Shown here: positions 1 to 10,533 of the stretch, piece after piece | Layout: every line of letters starts with the position of its first letter | Numbering within the stretch: position 1 is the first letter of the stretch | Source: Emiliania huxleyi CCMP1516 | Lineage: Eukaryota; Haptophyta; Isochrysidales; Noelaerhabdaceae | Direction of reading: 5' to 3' | Assembly (NCBI RefSeq): GCF_000372725.1 | Contig: NW_005196310.1 | Coordinates: 298,346 to 362,345 of the forward strand | Length of the DNA: 64,000 nt | Translations under genes and position numbers: made by a program | The notes under the pieces: generated by a model | Seen by the model: the letters and a program-made list of their open reading frames with translations, nothing else | The model's database searches: none | What the model was told of the DNA's origin: nothing

Positions 1-2
1 AG

Positions 3-460
3 CCGCAAGACATCGCACACGCAGAGCCTCGCCGCCGTCCCGCCCGGCTGCCGAGCGAATGCGCTCACACACCGACGGGTGGCACCACGCGCTGCCCGCG
101 CGGCCCCACAGGCGGCATGAAGGCGAAGCTCTACCACGAGCTCCTGCAGGTGGTGCCTCGGATCACTCGCAGATCACTAGCCTCCGCTCTCCCACCACCC
201 CACAGCCCGCTGCTCCACCCTCCCCCACACCCCACGCCCGCTGCTCACACGCGCCTCTGCAGGCGGCCGACCTCAAGGGCGCCGCGGTGGGCAAGCGCGA
301 CGCCGTCCACAACCTCGCCATGGCCAACCAGGCCGCCGCCCACTTCCGCTGGCGAGCCTCGTCCGACAAGGCGGTCGGCGCCGTGGACATGGACCGGAAG
401 GCGTTCCGGCCGGTCGGCGTGCGCTCGAATCGGCGCTACGCGGGGCCGCTGCGCCACTGA
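3..460 (+). CDS. 3' end of unrecognised gene (partial)
   Basis: This is the end of a gene that begins before the window. Two exons, 3-149 and 263-460, are joined by a 113-base GT-AG intron in phase 0. The joint reads KAKLYHELLQ then AADLKGAAVG, and the protein ends RRYAGPLRH followed by a stop. The segment is basic and has no domain I recognise. The evidence is the open frame across a clean intron (donor CAG|GTGGTG, acceptor CTCTGCAG) and a coherent hydrophilic, helix-rich sequence. Function is unknown. Confidence 0.45.
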   Translation, partial: ARHRTRRASPPSRPAAERMRSHTDGWHHALPARPHRRHEGEALPRAPAGGASDHSQITSLRSPTTPQPAAPPSPTPHARCSHAPLQAADLKGAAVGKRDAVHNLAMANQAAAHFRWRASSDKAVGAVDMDRKAFRPVGVRSNRRYAGPLRH

Positions 461-1160
461 CACCGGGAGGCACACTCGCCGAGCCTCGAGCCTCGAGCCC
501 TGAGGCTCGCCACATCTCTGTGCCGCGTGCACAGAGCGGCGGGCCGGGGGGGGGCGTCTGACCTAGACCTGCTCGCAGTAAATCCATTAAAATAATGCCC
601 TCCCCCCCCCCCCCTCTCCCCCAGCAGCTTCCTCGAGGCCGAACAGGTAGATCCTCCCTGATCGCTAAGCTACCACAGGGGGCGGCCAGGTTCGTAGTAG
701 ACGTAGTCCGCCGCCGCCTCCGCCACCCGCGTGCCTCCGCCCCGCTCAGCATTATATCAGGAGGTGCCACCAGCAGCATCTCAAGGAAGCAAGCGCCGCG
801 CCTTTTGCCGCCGCGCGCCGCCGCCGCGCCGGCTGGCTCCCGGTTCGAAATCGTCCTTCGCGGAGCGAACACGGCGACGCGGGCGCTCACGCGCGCGCGC
901 GCAGCTCGGGTGGGTGCGCGGCGGCGACCGGCGCAACCCTCGTTTGAACTTGTGTACTCTCTGTCTGTCTGTCAGCTGTTTCGGCTAAGTCGATTTGTAC
1001 CGGATTTCGATGTTAGTGGCAAAACCGCGGAACCGAAAATGGCGTTTAATTTCGCGCACCTGCTGTCCGCCGCCTGCGGCGGCACTCCGTGCCGCTTGGG
1101 GCGCCTGCGGCGCCCTCGGGCGCGCTGCGCGCGCCTGTTTTGGGGGGGGCTACCAGCACC
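461..1160. other. No gene seen
   Basis: No convincing coding frame. At about 1066-1140 there are several short GC-only palindromes built on CGCCTGCGGCG-like units, next to a visibly AT-richer stretch at about 985-1050. Confidence 0.4.
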
Positions 1161-1162
1161 GA

Positions 1163-1749
1163 AAAAATAAAGTGTTTGAGGGCGGTCATCGGGTTCCCTT
1201 GCTGCTGTCCTGGCCGGCTGGCGGCGTGGGCGCGGGAGCCGCCTCCTCCGACCTCGTGGGACTGGTGGATCTGTACGCGACGCTGCTCGATCTCGTGGGC
1301 GCGCCGCCGCCGGCGATCGGGCAGGCTGTCGACAGCGTCAGCTTCAGGCAGCGGCTGCTCGCGCCGCGTGCCCAGGAGCGCCAGCCAGGAGCACTCGCAC
1401 GGGGCTCACTGGGCGACGAGCCACTGGGCGAGCTACACTTGGACGAGGGTTCGTAGCGGCCCGTCGGCAGCGCGCTGGAAGCTACTTGGGCGACTCTCGG
1501 GACGGGCGGCTCGTCGCGTCGGCCCTGTTTGAGCTGGCCTCCGATCCCGGGGAGGACTCCGACCTGCTCGCGCGCGGGCGAGATCATCCCTCGTGGGCGG
1601 TGCACTGCCGAGTGGTTGGCCGCATGCTCGGGGGCGAGGCGCGCAAGGGGCTCGTGTGCGTGCGAGAGCAGGAGCGCGACCATCAGTGCCGCGGCTGGGG
1701 CCCGAACACGCAAGCCGAGCCGATGCTGCCGCATTTTTGTGGGGGGTGA
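1163..1749 (+). pseudogene. Sulfatase C-terminal fragment, broken
   Basis: The frame from about 1163 reads VFEGGHRVPLLLSWPAGG and then LVGLVDLYATLLDLVGAPPP, which is the classic 'EGG.RVP....WPG' and 'DL.AT.L.L.G' signature from the C-terminal half of type I (formylglycine) sulfatases. The frame closes at about 1456. The expected next block, ALFELASDPGEDSDLL (the sulfatase 'LYDL..DP.E..NL' motif), lies in another frame from about 1486. The catalytic N-terminal half with the C-x-P-S-R motif is absent upstream. I read it as a relic; an unresolved spliced gene is the alternative. Confidence 0.6.
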
Positions 1750-2278
<529 letters not shown>

Positions 2279-2379
2279 TCACGTCACTGCATCCTCCGCC
2301 GGTTCCTCCCGTCGCCTCTTCTTTGTTCGAATGTTTTTCAATCCATCCTTCACGAAGCCCTCCCATGTAGCTAGCGTTC

Positions 2380-3240
2380 TTGGCGAATGTCTCGAAATGG
2401 CCAGCAGGCGCTGTCTGCTCGCGGTCTGTGCGGGCCGCTCGTCCTCCTCGCCCTTCTTTCGTCCTCCCGTCCCTCCCCTCCACCATGGCCTTCTCGGCAC
2501 TTCTTTCTCCATCCGCCTCGCCCTGCCTTTTCGCATCGTGCCGTTCGCCCTCCATTCGGTGACCTCCATGGCTGTCCGCCCCTTTTTGGGTGGCGCTCTC
2601 GATACGGTTGCGTCAACCTCGACGTCGCTGTCGCCCTCCCCGTCCCCGCCGGCGTCCGTGCCTCGGTTCGCGTCATCGGTAGCGTCTCCGTTGTTCCCTC
2701 GTGCCCCGCCGTCGCCCTCTCTGCTCGGGCCGTTAGCGATTTCGCTCCTCCTGCGTGTCGCCCCTCCGTCCCCTCCCCTTTCTTCGTCGTCATCGTCGCT
2801 GTCGCGAAAGCCCTCCGGTCCCTCGATTCCCTCGCCTATCCCCTCCGCTGCGTCGTCCCAGTTTATATCCTCATCCTCTGCGCACGTCGCGTTGGCTTCC
2901 TCTCTCCCCCTTTCCTCCCTGCCCCTCTCGCTGTCTGGTGTTCATGGACCCCCTTCCTCTCCCTCGCCACCGTCACCGTCTCCATCCCCGTCGCTGCCGC
3001 CCTCCATGCCCGCCGCCCTTTGTTTCTCACTCGTCTCTGCCATGTCCGCCGTCGCCGCCGTCCTGTCTGCTGCGCTCTGTGCTCCGTGGTACAGTCGCTT
3101 ATTGTTGCTCAGGATTAGCTCACGCACCAGGACAGCCTCCTGCTCGTTATTTTGGCTACCGTCTTGGGATGACTCCCCCTCCAATGTGAACACCCGAGGG
3201 GTCCCGTACCATGCGGAATCGACCCTACCTATACAGTACT
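2380..3240. other. CT-rich stretch with open frames but no recognisable gene
   Basis: The plus strand is strongly pyrimidine-rich, so several frames stay open by composition. The minus-strand reading is Arg/Gly/Glu-rich and resembles in style the open frames in the repeat areas near 38 kb and 52.7 kb, so this may be a diverged copy of the R1 repeat body. Bases 3196-3231 recur, inverted, at about 31482-31516 (a GGGGTCCCGTACCATGCGG core), showing that at least the right edge is dispersed repeat. Confidence 0.4.
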
Positions 3241-3403
3241 CATGAGTGAGTGAGTGAGTGAGTGAGTGAGTGACACACACACACACGTTCTCAAGTGAGA
3301 CGGTGAAAGCGGCCCACCTTCCTTCAGCTCCAACCTCCTTCAGCTCCAACCTCCTTCAGCCCAACCTCCTTCAGCCCAACCTCCTTCAGCCCAACCTCCT
3401 TCA
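3241..3403 (+). repeat. Short tandem arrays: (GAGT)n, (CA)n and a 15-base unit
   Basis: Directly visible: GAGT units at about 3243-3271, CA units at about 3272-3287, then five to six copies of a CCTTCAGCYCAACCT-like 15-mer at about 3319-3403. They lie just beyond the 3' end of the minus-strand methyltransferase gene. Confidence 0.9.
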
Positions 3404-3448
3404 GAAGTGCAGGCCTGAGTGCGGCGAAGAGGGGGGCGGCCCCAGCAG

Positions 3449-4384
3449 CTACAGCAACAAGTGCATCTGCTTCAAGCAGTCGGGCAGCTCCACGAGCTGC
3501 GAGGGCCCTGCGGGCTGCGGCGAGCCTGCAACGGCGGCGGGGTCCGCCCATGCTAGCGGGAAGCGGAAGATGCCGATGGTCGGGCGGCAGCCGCCCTTGG
3601 GCGCGCCATTGCGGTACCCGGGAACCTCGTCACACATGGCGTGGTCGACGGTCGTGCAGAGCGGCGCGCTCAGCTGGAAGGGCGCCGCGTGCAAGTTCAT
3701 CTCGCGATATTGGCCAAAGTCGATGTTCGTGTTGACGGGCTGGGACAATAAGGATGGGTTGGGGTAGGGCCAGTTGTCGGTGACGAGGAATGCCGCGCCG
3801 ATGGCGTTCCAGCTGCGCAGCACTGAGAAGATGAACTCGTTGGGAGTGTGGATGAGCATGTGCTTTGAGACGATCACGTCGAAGTGGTTGGCGAAGTCGC
3901 TCATGCGTGTCAGGTTGCCCACATCGGCTACCTGGAACGGGAGCACTGTCACATTAAGCTCCGCAGCCGGCGGGTGCTGCGGCGGCGGCGTGGGCAAGCC
4001 GCCCGCCCCCGCGACCCGCGCGTTGAGCTTTGCGACAACGCTCTCAACGACGTCGACGCCCTGGTAGATGAGCGACACGCGCGCCTCGCTCGCGATTTTC
4101 TGGAGGCACGAGGGCATCCACGTCCAATCGCCACACGGCGTGTCGAGGATTTTGACGCCGGTGTTGAAGCGGCGCGCACGAGCACGCCGCATGACGACGG
4201 CGCGCTTCAGCACGGCGCACGTCGTGGTCGTCGCCTTGAGCGTGGAGCCGGCGCCTGAGCTCGGGTGCTTGTTTTTCCCGGCCCACAACTTGGTCGCATA
4301 CACCTTGTTGAAGGCCGCCGACGCGTCGGCGGCAATGGCGACCGCGTTGAGCGAGGCGAGGACCACGAGTTTGTGGACGTGCAT
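3449..4384 (-). CDS. Secreted or lumenal class I SAM-dependent methyltransferase
   Basis: Single-exon, 311 residues. The first about 23 residues (MHVHKLVVLASLNAVAIAAD) look like a signal peptide. Residues about 78-90 read KILDTPCGDWTWM, the glycine-rich motif I that binds S-adenosylmethionine. Around residues 165-185 the stretch DVIVSKHMLIHTPNEF fits motif IV, followed by FLVTDNWPYPNP (post-motif strand). The acceptor substrate is unknown. The gene is head-to-head with the ARL3-like gene, with only 79 bases between start codons, so they probably share a promoter region. Confidence 0.75.
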   Translation of the reverse strand: MHVHKLVVLASLNAVAIAADASAAFNKVYATKLWAGKNKHPSSGAGSTLKATTTTCAVLKRAVVMRRARARRFNTGVKILDTPCGDWTWMPSCLQKIASEARVSLIYQGVDVVESVVAKLNARVAGAGGLPTPPPQHPPAAELNVTVLPFQVADVGNLTRMSDFANHFDVIVSKHMLIHTPNEFIFSVLRSWNAIGAAFLVTDNWPYPNPSLLSQPVNTNIDFGQYREMNLHAAPFQLSAPLCTTVDHAMCDEVPGYRNGAPKGGCRPTIGIFRFPLAWADPAAVAGSPQPAGPSQLVELPDCLKQMHLLL

Positions 4385-4463
4385 TGTTGGGCGACGTCTG
4401 GGGGTACAGATTGTGGAGGGGACAAAGGGGGACAGCTTTGGAAGGGGGAGCCTGCCTCTGACA

Positions 4464-5644
4464 ATGGCCCCATCTCAACCCACCGTCGCTAAGCCGACAA
4501 AGGCGTACTTGGCAGAGAGGAAGAAGGTCCGCTCCGCCCTTGTCGCCCGTATCCGCGCCCCTGCTCCTCCGCCTCCATCTCCCCCGCGCGGCCGCCGCTT
4601 TCGCACGCGCGACCGCCGCCGCCTCGCCTTCTCCACCCTTACCGCCCCCCGCCCTCCGCCGCGACGTCCGCCGCCGCCCCTCCTCAGGCATACGGCGACG
4701 ACGCCGTCAAGAGCCGCCATCACGGCGACGATGACGGACACCCCATCGCCAACTGCCTCACGGGCCTGAAGAACGCGACCGAAGAGTACCTCCTCTCGCT
4801 CAGCTTCGTTTCGTACAAGGGCCCGCCGAAGAAACTGCGCTGGGGTCTCCTAACGCTGCTGCGCAACCTCAAGAAGGACGAGAAGGCGCTGCGGATACTG
4901 ATGCTGGGCCTGGACAACTCGGGCAAGACTACAGCGCTCAAGCAGCTGGCGGGGGTGCCAGCGACACTCGTGCACCTCCCGTCTCCGTGGTCGGTCGCCC
5001 GCCAAATCACCGCATCGGGGCTGCGGATCGTAGGAGGATGTCAGTCAGATCACGCCGACGCAGGGCTTCAACATCAAGTCGTTGCAGCAGGCGGGCTTCA
5101 AGCTGAATGTGTGGGACTTCGGCGGCCAGAAGCACATCCGCTCCTACTGGAAGAATTACTACCAAAACACAGACTGTGTCATCTATATGGTGGACTCTGT
5201 TGATAAGCGGAGGACTGACGAGGCCGCGGAAGAGCTTGTGAGCCTCGCCGAGCCCGTCCCTGCCTTTGCTCCTATCGCCGCCACTACATCGCATCGCATC
5301 GCAAGCGTATTGAGTGGTGCCCTGACCTCGCGCAGATGTCCCTGCTAGAGGAGGAAGAGCTCAAGAGTGTAGCTGTGCTGGTGTTTGCCAACAAGCAGGA
5401 TCTGTTGGGCGCTATGAGCGCGGCGGAGGTCATGAAGGAGCTCGAGCTAACCAGCCTGAAGGACAGGTGGGTGCACGTGCAGGCGCGAGGCGCACCCCCT
5501 TGACCGACCTACCCTTCTTTACTCGTCCGTCCACGGGTTGTTCACATTTCATTTTTGCTGCTCTAGGCCTGCTCGGCAAAGACGGGCTCGGGCCTGGAGG
5601 ACGGGCTGACAGAGCTCATGAGAGCATTTGACAAATCGGAGTGA
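4464..5644 (+). CDS. ARL3: ARL3-like small GTPase with N-terminal extension
   Basis: Five exons fit in phase 0: 4464-4526, 4688-4954, 5034-5237, 5336-5482, 5567-5644 (about 252 residues). All G motifs are present: GLDNSGKT (G1), TPTQGFN (switch 1), WDFGGQ (G3), NKQD (G4), CSAKTG (G5). The stretch [11 protein letters not shown] is close to animal ARL3, a regulator of lipidated-cargo release in cilia. The last intron starts with GC (CAG|GCGCGA); using it restores WVHVQ-ACSAKTG. The N-terminus carries about 70 extra residues before the GTPase core, unlike the usual 180-residue ARL3. Start chosen as the first ATG in an exon that splices cleanly. Confidence 0.85.
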
Positions 5645-6161
5645 GAAAAAACTCAATTTAAGTTTTTCACAAAGTCAATAGTCATATTTAAAGTAAGTCT
5701 TGGCAGCTTCTTTTGCGCACCGCGGTTTTTTGTGTGGAGACGTTTACCTTACAAGATACTTACCTTATACAGATGGTGGAAGAGCCATGCGCCATTGCTC
5801 ACGCGCCGGCGCTCCCGGGAGGCAACTCGCAAGACGAGCGAGCGCTCAAACCCGCCGTCGTGGCAAGAGCGGGACCCCCCCCCTCCCCACACGCTTTCTC
5901 CCGTCTCCCGATGCACACACACCCCTCCCCCTCCCACCCACCCTCGGCCCTCCTGCCCCGTGAGGCGTGAGAGCTAGCTCTCACCGCGCGCCGCGCCGCC
6001 TAACCGCTCGCCAGCCGCGCCGGCGGAGGAGGCAGACTCGACCTGAGGGGCGGCGAGAAGCGGATTACACGAGGTTGCCCGAGATTGCACGAGACTGGGC
6101 GGCGCGGAGGCCGGCGAGGCGAGGGGGCCACAAGCAACCCGGCGGGTCCACTTTTGAGTCC
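5645..6161. other. Intergenic, no gene seen
   Basis: 3' flank of the ARL3-like gene and of the convergent Myb gene. It holds a perfect 18-base palindrome at about 5967-5984 (GTGAGAGCTAGCTCTCAC) and C-rich DNA. Confidence 0.5.
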
Positions 6162-7585
6162 TCAATTCATTGGTTGAGGCGAGGGGGGGAGAGGGGTGCG
6201 GCGGTCTCTCCGCCGCCTCTCGGTGGCCTCTCGGCGGCCTCTCGGAGCATATACCGACGATTCGTGGTGGAGGGCCGGCGGCATAGCCTCGCCCGGCGTC
6301 TCGTCCGACGCGGGAGGATGTGCCGCCCCAGCAGAGGCTCCAGGGGGCTCCTCCCCCCCCTCCCCTCCCCCCGCAGCCTCGCCTCGACACTGCCCCTCCG
6401 CGCCGAACGCCTCGCCGCGAATCGCACCCCCCTCCACGCCCACGCCCTCCACGCACACGCCCTCCGCCTCCCCGCCCTCCGCCTCCCCACTGCCCTCTGC
6501 GCCGCCCCCCTCACCGCCCCCCTGGCGGCCCCCCTCGCCGCCCCCCTCGCCGCCGCCCTCCCTCGGGCGGTGTCTCGGAAGCGTCTCGGAAGCGTCGCCC
6601 CCTTCCCTCGAGAAGGAGGAGAAGGACGACATCTCGACGAGCGGAGGCACCGCCGGCGCACCCGACATCTCGCGCACGGGCATCGGCACCGAAGGCAACG
6701 CCGCCGCCGCCGAAGTCGCGCCGCCGCTGTTCACTCTCTCCTCCGCCTCGGCCTCCTCTGCCTGCGCAGCCATCAGCGCGGCGGCGGCGAGCGCCTGAAG
6801 CATTCAACAAGCCGTGGCTGACTCCAGTGCAATCTCGTGCAATCCCGTGCAATCTCGTGCAATCTCGCCTCAAATCCGAGCTCAGAGCAGATGCGGCCCT
6901 CGCTGCCCACCCTCCCAAACAGGGGCCGGGCCTCGGAGCGGTCTGGCGCGCGGGGGGGGCTTCCGCCGAACGGGACGACGACCGCCGAAACTCCGCCGGC
7001 CGCTGCCGAAACTCCGCCGACCGCCGCCGATGCTCCGCTGGCGGCCGCCTCTCTTCCAGAGGCTTGGGTATGCCGCGGGAGCGAAGGAGCGCTGGTCGCG
7101 ACGCCGCCGCCGCCCTGGCCGAGGCCCGCTGCCGCCACCGCGTCGGCGCTTGCTCGCTGGTCAAGCTTTGCAAGGCAGACGTGCCCTCGCTTCGGGGCGC
7201 CGCAGCGCTGGCACCGATTCTTGGACGCATGCCCAGCCTCGCGCAGCTTGCGCCCCTTCTCGATCCGCTGCCAGCGGTTGCGCACGGACGAGACGGACCG
7301 GCCTGCGCAGCGAGGGCTCGCTCAGGCCAGAGGTACGAGCTCCCTTGCTCCTCCTTTTGTGAGGCGGCGGCGAGGAGCGAGCGGTGGGGAAGACGCTGCC
7401 AGATGTCATGGAGAGCAGCGACGGCGGCGCGGACGGTGCTTGCGGGAGGCGAGAGGGGCGCACGCGCCTGGCAGCGAGAGCACGATGCGAGACCACTTTG
7501 GGCCCAGCTCGCCGAGCAGTCGCAGGATCGTTCTGTCCTCCTCGGGCTCCCACGCCCGCATATGCTCGTGCACGCCGCCTGTCAT
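6162..7585 (-). CDS. Myb/SANT-domain protein with Cys-rich zinc-knuckle-like tail
   Basis: Model of three exons: 7585-7468, 7302-6911, 6761-6162. The Myb repeat is split by an intron: RAWEPEEDRTILRLLGELG, KWSRIVLSLPG, then RSVSSVRNRWQRIEKGRK. Shortly after comes KNRCQRCGAPKRGHVC, a CxxC-xxxx-HxC motif that often accompanies Myb domains in protists and is probably metal-binding. The first intron uses a GC donor (CCAG|GCGTGC). The second, 149 bases, is a GT-AG intron holding four tandem copies of a GCAATCTCGT-like decamer; if it is not spliced the protein would stop at 6773. The C-terminal exon is Gly/Glu-rich and low complexity. A sequence-specific DNA-binding role is inferred from the Myb fold. 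Confidence 0.65.
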
Positions 7586-7882
7586 AGCGCGCCTGTGGAT
7601 GGGAGGAGCGGGGTCGGTCGCGCCGTCGCGCAACTCGCGCCTTTCTGTAGAGGTCGCCTTGCGTCTCGGCGTGCACAGGTCGCGAAGCAAGCACCGAAAA
7701 CGTAAGAAAGCGGTGGCGTTTTTCTTTTTATTTTAAAGCAGAACGCCGGGTTTGTAGGTAAAGAATTACGAGATTTCGCGGTATACACGACCTCAGAGCG
7801 TCACACACTCACGTCATCTAGCTCCCCAGTCACCACAGTATCCGTGTAGCTCTACGTCTAGCGCTTGGCCAGCCCTCCCACC

Positions 7883-8225
7883 CTATCCGGATCTTGGCCT
7901 CTCCCGAGTCGGTCGTACTCCTATCAGCCACGCGCCCCCTCGCCCCCCTCCCACTCCTGCGACCAGACCTCGATCTTCTTGGGCAGCAGCTGGTCCTGCA
8001 GGCAGGTCGCCGTGGCCCAGCTCGCCTGAGGCTCCCCTGCCCCAGCTCCAGACGGCGCCGTCGGCGGTGAGAATGAGGTTGTGCACGTCTCCAGCCGACA
8101 CAGCGACGACGCGCTGGCCAGCTAAGGCCTCGGTCTTCTTGGGCAGCAGCTGCACCTGTAGGTTGCCGTGGCCAGCTCGCCAAAGAGTCCACTGCCCCGG
8201 AGGGACACGGCCGTGTTGGGCGCTG
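7883..8225 (-). pseudogene. RCC1-repeat fragment, frame-broken
   Basis: The minus strand reads VVAVSAGDVHNLILTADG then AVWSWGRGASGELGHGD, a typical RCC1 beta-propeller blade. Before it, GSGLFGEL continues in another frame toward the blade, and after it the expected QLLPKKIEVWSQEW lies in yet another frame. At least two frame breaks and only about one and a half blades, against seven in RCC1, indicate a relic of a host gene. Confidence 0.6.
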
Positions 8226-8790
8226 GGCGCTCCATTTCCGTTTGGCAGCTATAGGTCGCCTCAGGGCCCTCCCCTCCCGGCGGAGCAGGGCGGGATAGGC
8301 GCCAAGCGGGAGGGAGCGGACGACGGGGTGGAACGCACAGAGAGGAAAGGTCGGCATGAGCGGGATGTGCGCCGTATAACCAAAAGCACCTACCTACGCG
8401 GGGGTGCCGGCCGGTGCCGTTTTGGCGCCAGGGCGACACAACTCCGCGAAAATTCTTGTTTTGGACCACCAAGAGCTGGCTGGGGCTGCAGAAGCAGCGC
8501 ATCTCAGCCGTTCTTCACACGGCCATCGCAGAGCAGATTGTGAATGAGCTTGCCAGCGGCGGGGGCGGTCGAGTGCACGGAGCTAAGTGCCTCGCCGTCC
8601 TCGCGGCAGTCGCTTAGGCGGCTCCAGTGGTGTACCTGTGTTAGTGCCAGTGCGCGCCAGTCCCGTGCCCAGTGTTGTGCGACAGGCGAAAAATTCTTGT
8701 TTTGCGCTCGACTCGCCGGGCTGTGTCCACCCTGTGTCACCGCCGCACGCGCTGAGCCATCTTGTGGCCTCGAGTGGAGGTTTGTCTCTC
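8226..8790. other. No gene seen; short repeats
   Basis: Two copies of a GAAAATTCTTGTTTT motif (about 8447-8461 and 8690-8703) flank this area. Bases about 8628-8656 share a roughly 28-base core (GTACCTGTGNTAGTGCCAGT) with the inverted sequence near 51460-51490. Confidence 0.45.
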
Positions 8791-10073
8791 ATGCCGGCGA
8801 AGGTCCTGCTTATTGCCTCTGTCCTTGTCGTGCCCGCACAGGCTCCGCCACCGACGATTCACCCGGACTGCAATGTTGTGTGCGTTGGCGTCCCCTGCGG
8901 GACGTTCTACGACACCACTTGCTCAGATCAAGCGGTAAAGTTGCCATCGTGCAACTGCGGGAATTGCTGTCGCCCAGACCCGCCCGCCACCCAAGCGGTC
9001 GCCGCTCACGCAACGCCCGCTGCTCAGACGCCGGTCTTCACCACGCGTGGGCCCAACAGTGTGGTCCTCTGGCAGCCTCCTGGCCCGGGCCGCAAGGCTG
9101 GCGCGTGCGCTGGGCCGACGACGATGCAAGCGGATCCCATCTGGCAGGCGGTGACGATCGCCGAGTGCCAAGAGTACTGCGGTGCGCGCCTGACTCTATA
9201 GATAGAACCTCGCGCCCACCCCACCCCAAACTCTCGACCACTCTCACGCAAAGTTTAGCTCTCGACATTGAATGCGTCGCGATCGAGTTCACGGAGTTCG
9301 TCCCAAAGTGGCAGCGCTTGTACGCACGAGAGTATGCACGCTGCATGGCCATCGACTTGCCCTCCAAAGTCACGCACGTCTTGCCGCGTCCCGACGGCGC
9401 TCGCTGCCTCGTCAAGCCGGCGCGCGCTCTGCGCCTTCGCCTGCTTCGCCAATCCGCCATCTCCGCCTCTTAGCACTACGATCTCCTCCACCATTCTCTC
9501 CTCCGACCCCTGCAGACGCGCGGTCTCTGCCCTCCCCCAACGCGCACTTGCCCGTGCTGCTGGCTCGCCGGGCCCGGCGTCGATTTCAAGTACGGCAGCA
9601 CGCCATGCGCCGAGCTGCAGAACGCCGACTCAGCAACATGAACCTCGAAGGCACGTGACGTCCATGCAAGCGCCACCGCCCGCGCGGGCCTGGCACGTGG
9701 AAACCCCTAATACGCCCCCTCGCCCGCGCAAGGTGCCAAACTGGACGGCGTGGACATGCAGTGCGCCAAGCTGGACGGCGCGTCGCTCAAGGGGGCCAGC
9801 TTTGGCGGCGCGAATCTCAAGTCTGTCAGCTTCGTCGGCGCCAACCTCGACGGCGCCGACTTCACCCAGGCCGACGCCAACTTTGCAGATTTCAAGGGGG
9901 CCAACCTCATGAACGCGAAGTTTCTTGAGGCCACCGTTGAGAGGGCCAACTTCAAGGGCGCCCTGGGACTGCAGTTTGCCGAGTTCGCGGGAGCAAACGG
10001 GATCGATCTCGCCACATGGGGCCCCGGAGGCGTCGCGGGACGAGGGGCGCTGCCTCCCCCGCCCCCGCCTTAG
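8791..10073 (+). CDS. Secreted Cys-rich protein with C-terminal pentapeptide repeats
   Basis: Four exons: 8791-9181, 9259-9368, 9516-9650, 9733-10073. The start MPAKVLLIASVLVVPAQA is a clear signal peptide. The first half is Cys-rich (CNVVCVGVPCG, CNCGNCC) and carries an ECQEYC...ECVAIEF...CMAIDL pattern resembling a PAN/apple-like module. The second half is a pentapeptide-repeat helix (GASLKGASFGGANL, GANLDGADF). The last intron uses a GC donor (GAAG|GCACGT) and restores the repeat register. Near 9630 one base appears to be missing: ELQNAD and LSNMNLEG are in neighbouring frames although the pentapeptide pattern runs straight through. That is a sequencing error or a recent frameshift. Function unknown; the repeats suggest binding. 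Confidence 0.65.
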
Positions 10074-10533
10074 ACCGCCCACCCACTATAGGGAGGGGTG
10101 GAAGAAATGTGAAGATTCGGATTTGTGAATAGTATTTGCACGCGCCAGTTCGCACCTGTGTCGAGCCTGTCTGCTGGGCAAGAGATTTCTTTTGTTTAAA
10201 AATTCCTATTTGTGAAGCCTCTTCTCGACTTTTTTCGCGAGCCACAGGCGCTCCAGCTGCAGGCGCTCGCTGTGAGCCACAGCGCCTCCGGACAGCGTGC
10301 CGAGCGCCTGCTACAGGTTTGCCTGCAGCCCAGCCGCACTCGCTGCGGCGGCAGCTAGTCGGTTCGGCCTGGACTCGCGCGCGCCGAGATGGGAACCCAA
10401 CACACGGCGCGTCGACCCGCCTCCGCTTTTGCAACAAAGTCTGCTTGGCTTGTGCAGGTGATGCCCAGAGCAGCAGAGACGACGCCGGCAGCCTCGGCTC
10501 GACCTCGAAGGCGGATCTCGTGGCCAAAAACCT
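10074..10533. other. No gene seen
   Basis: Open frames here have no protein-like pattern. A 5' exon of the downstream sulfotransferase-like gene may lie in this interval. Confidence 0.35.

Noticed and set aside
6320-7736. Long plus-strand open frames across 1.4 kb
   Set aside because: Antisense of the Myb gene, whose Myb and Cys motifs and spliced frames are far more convincing.
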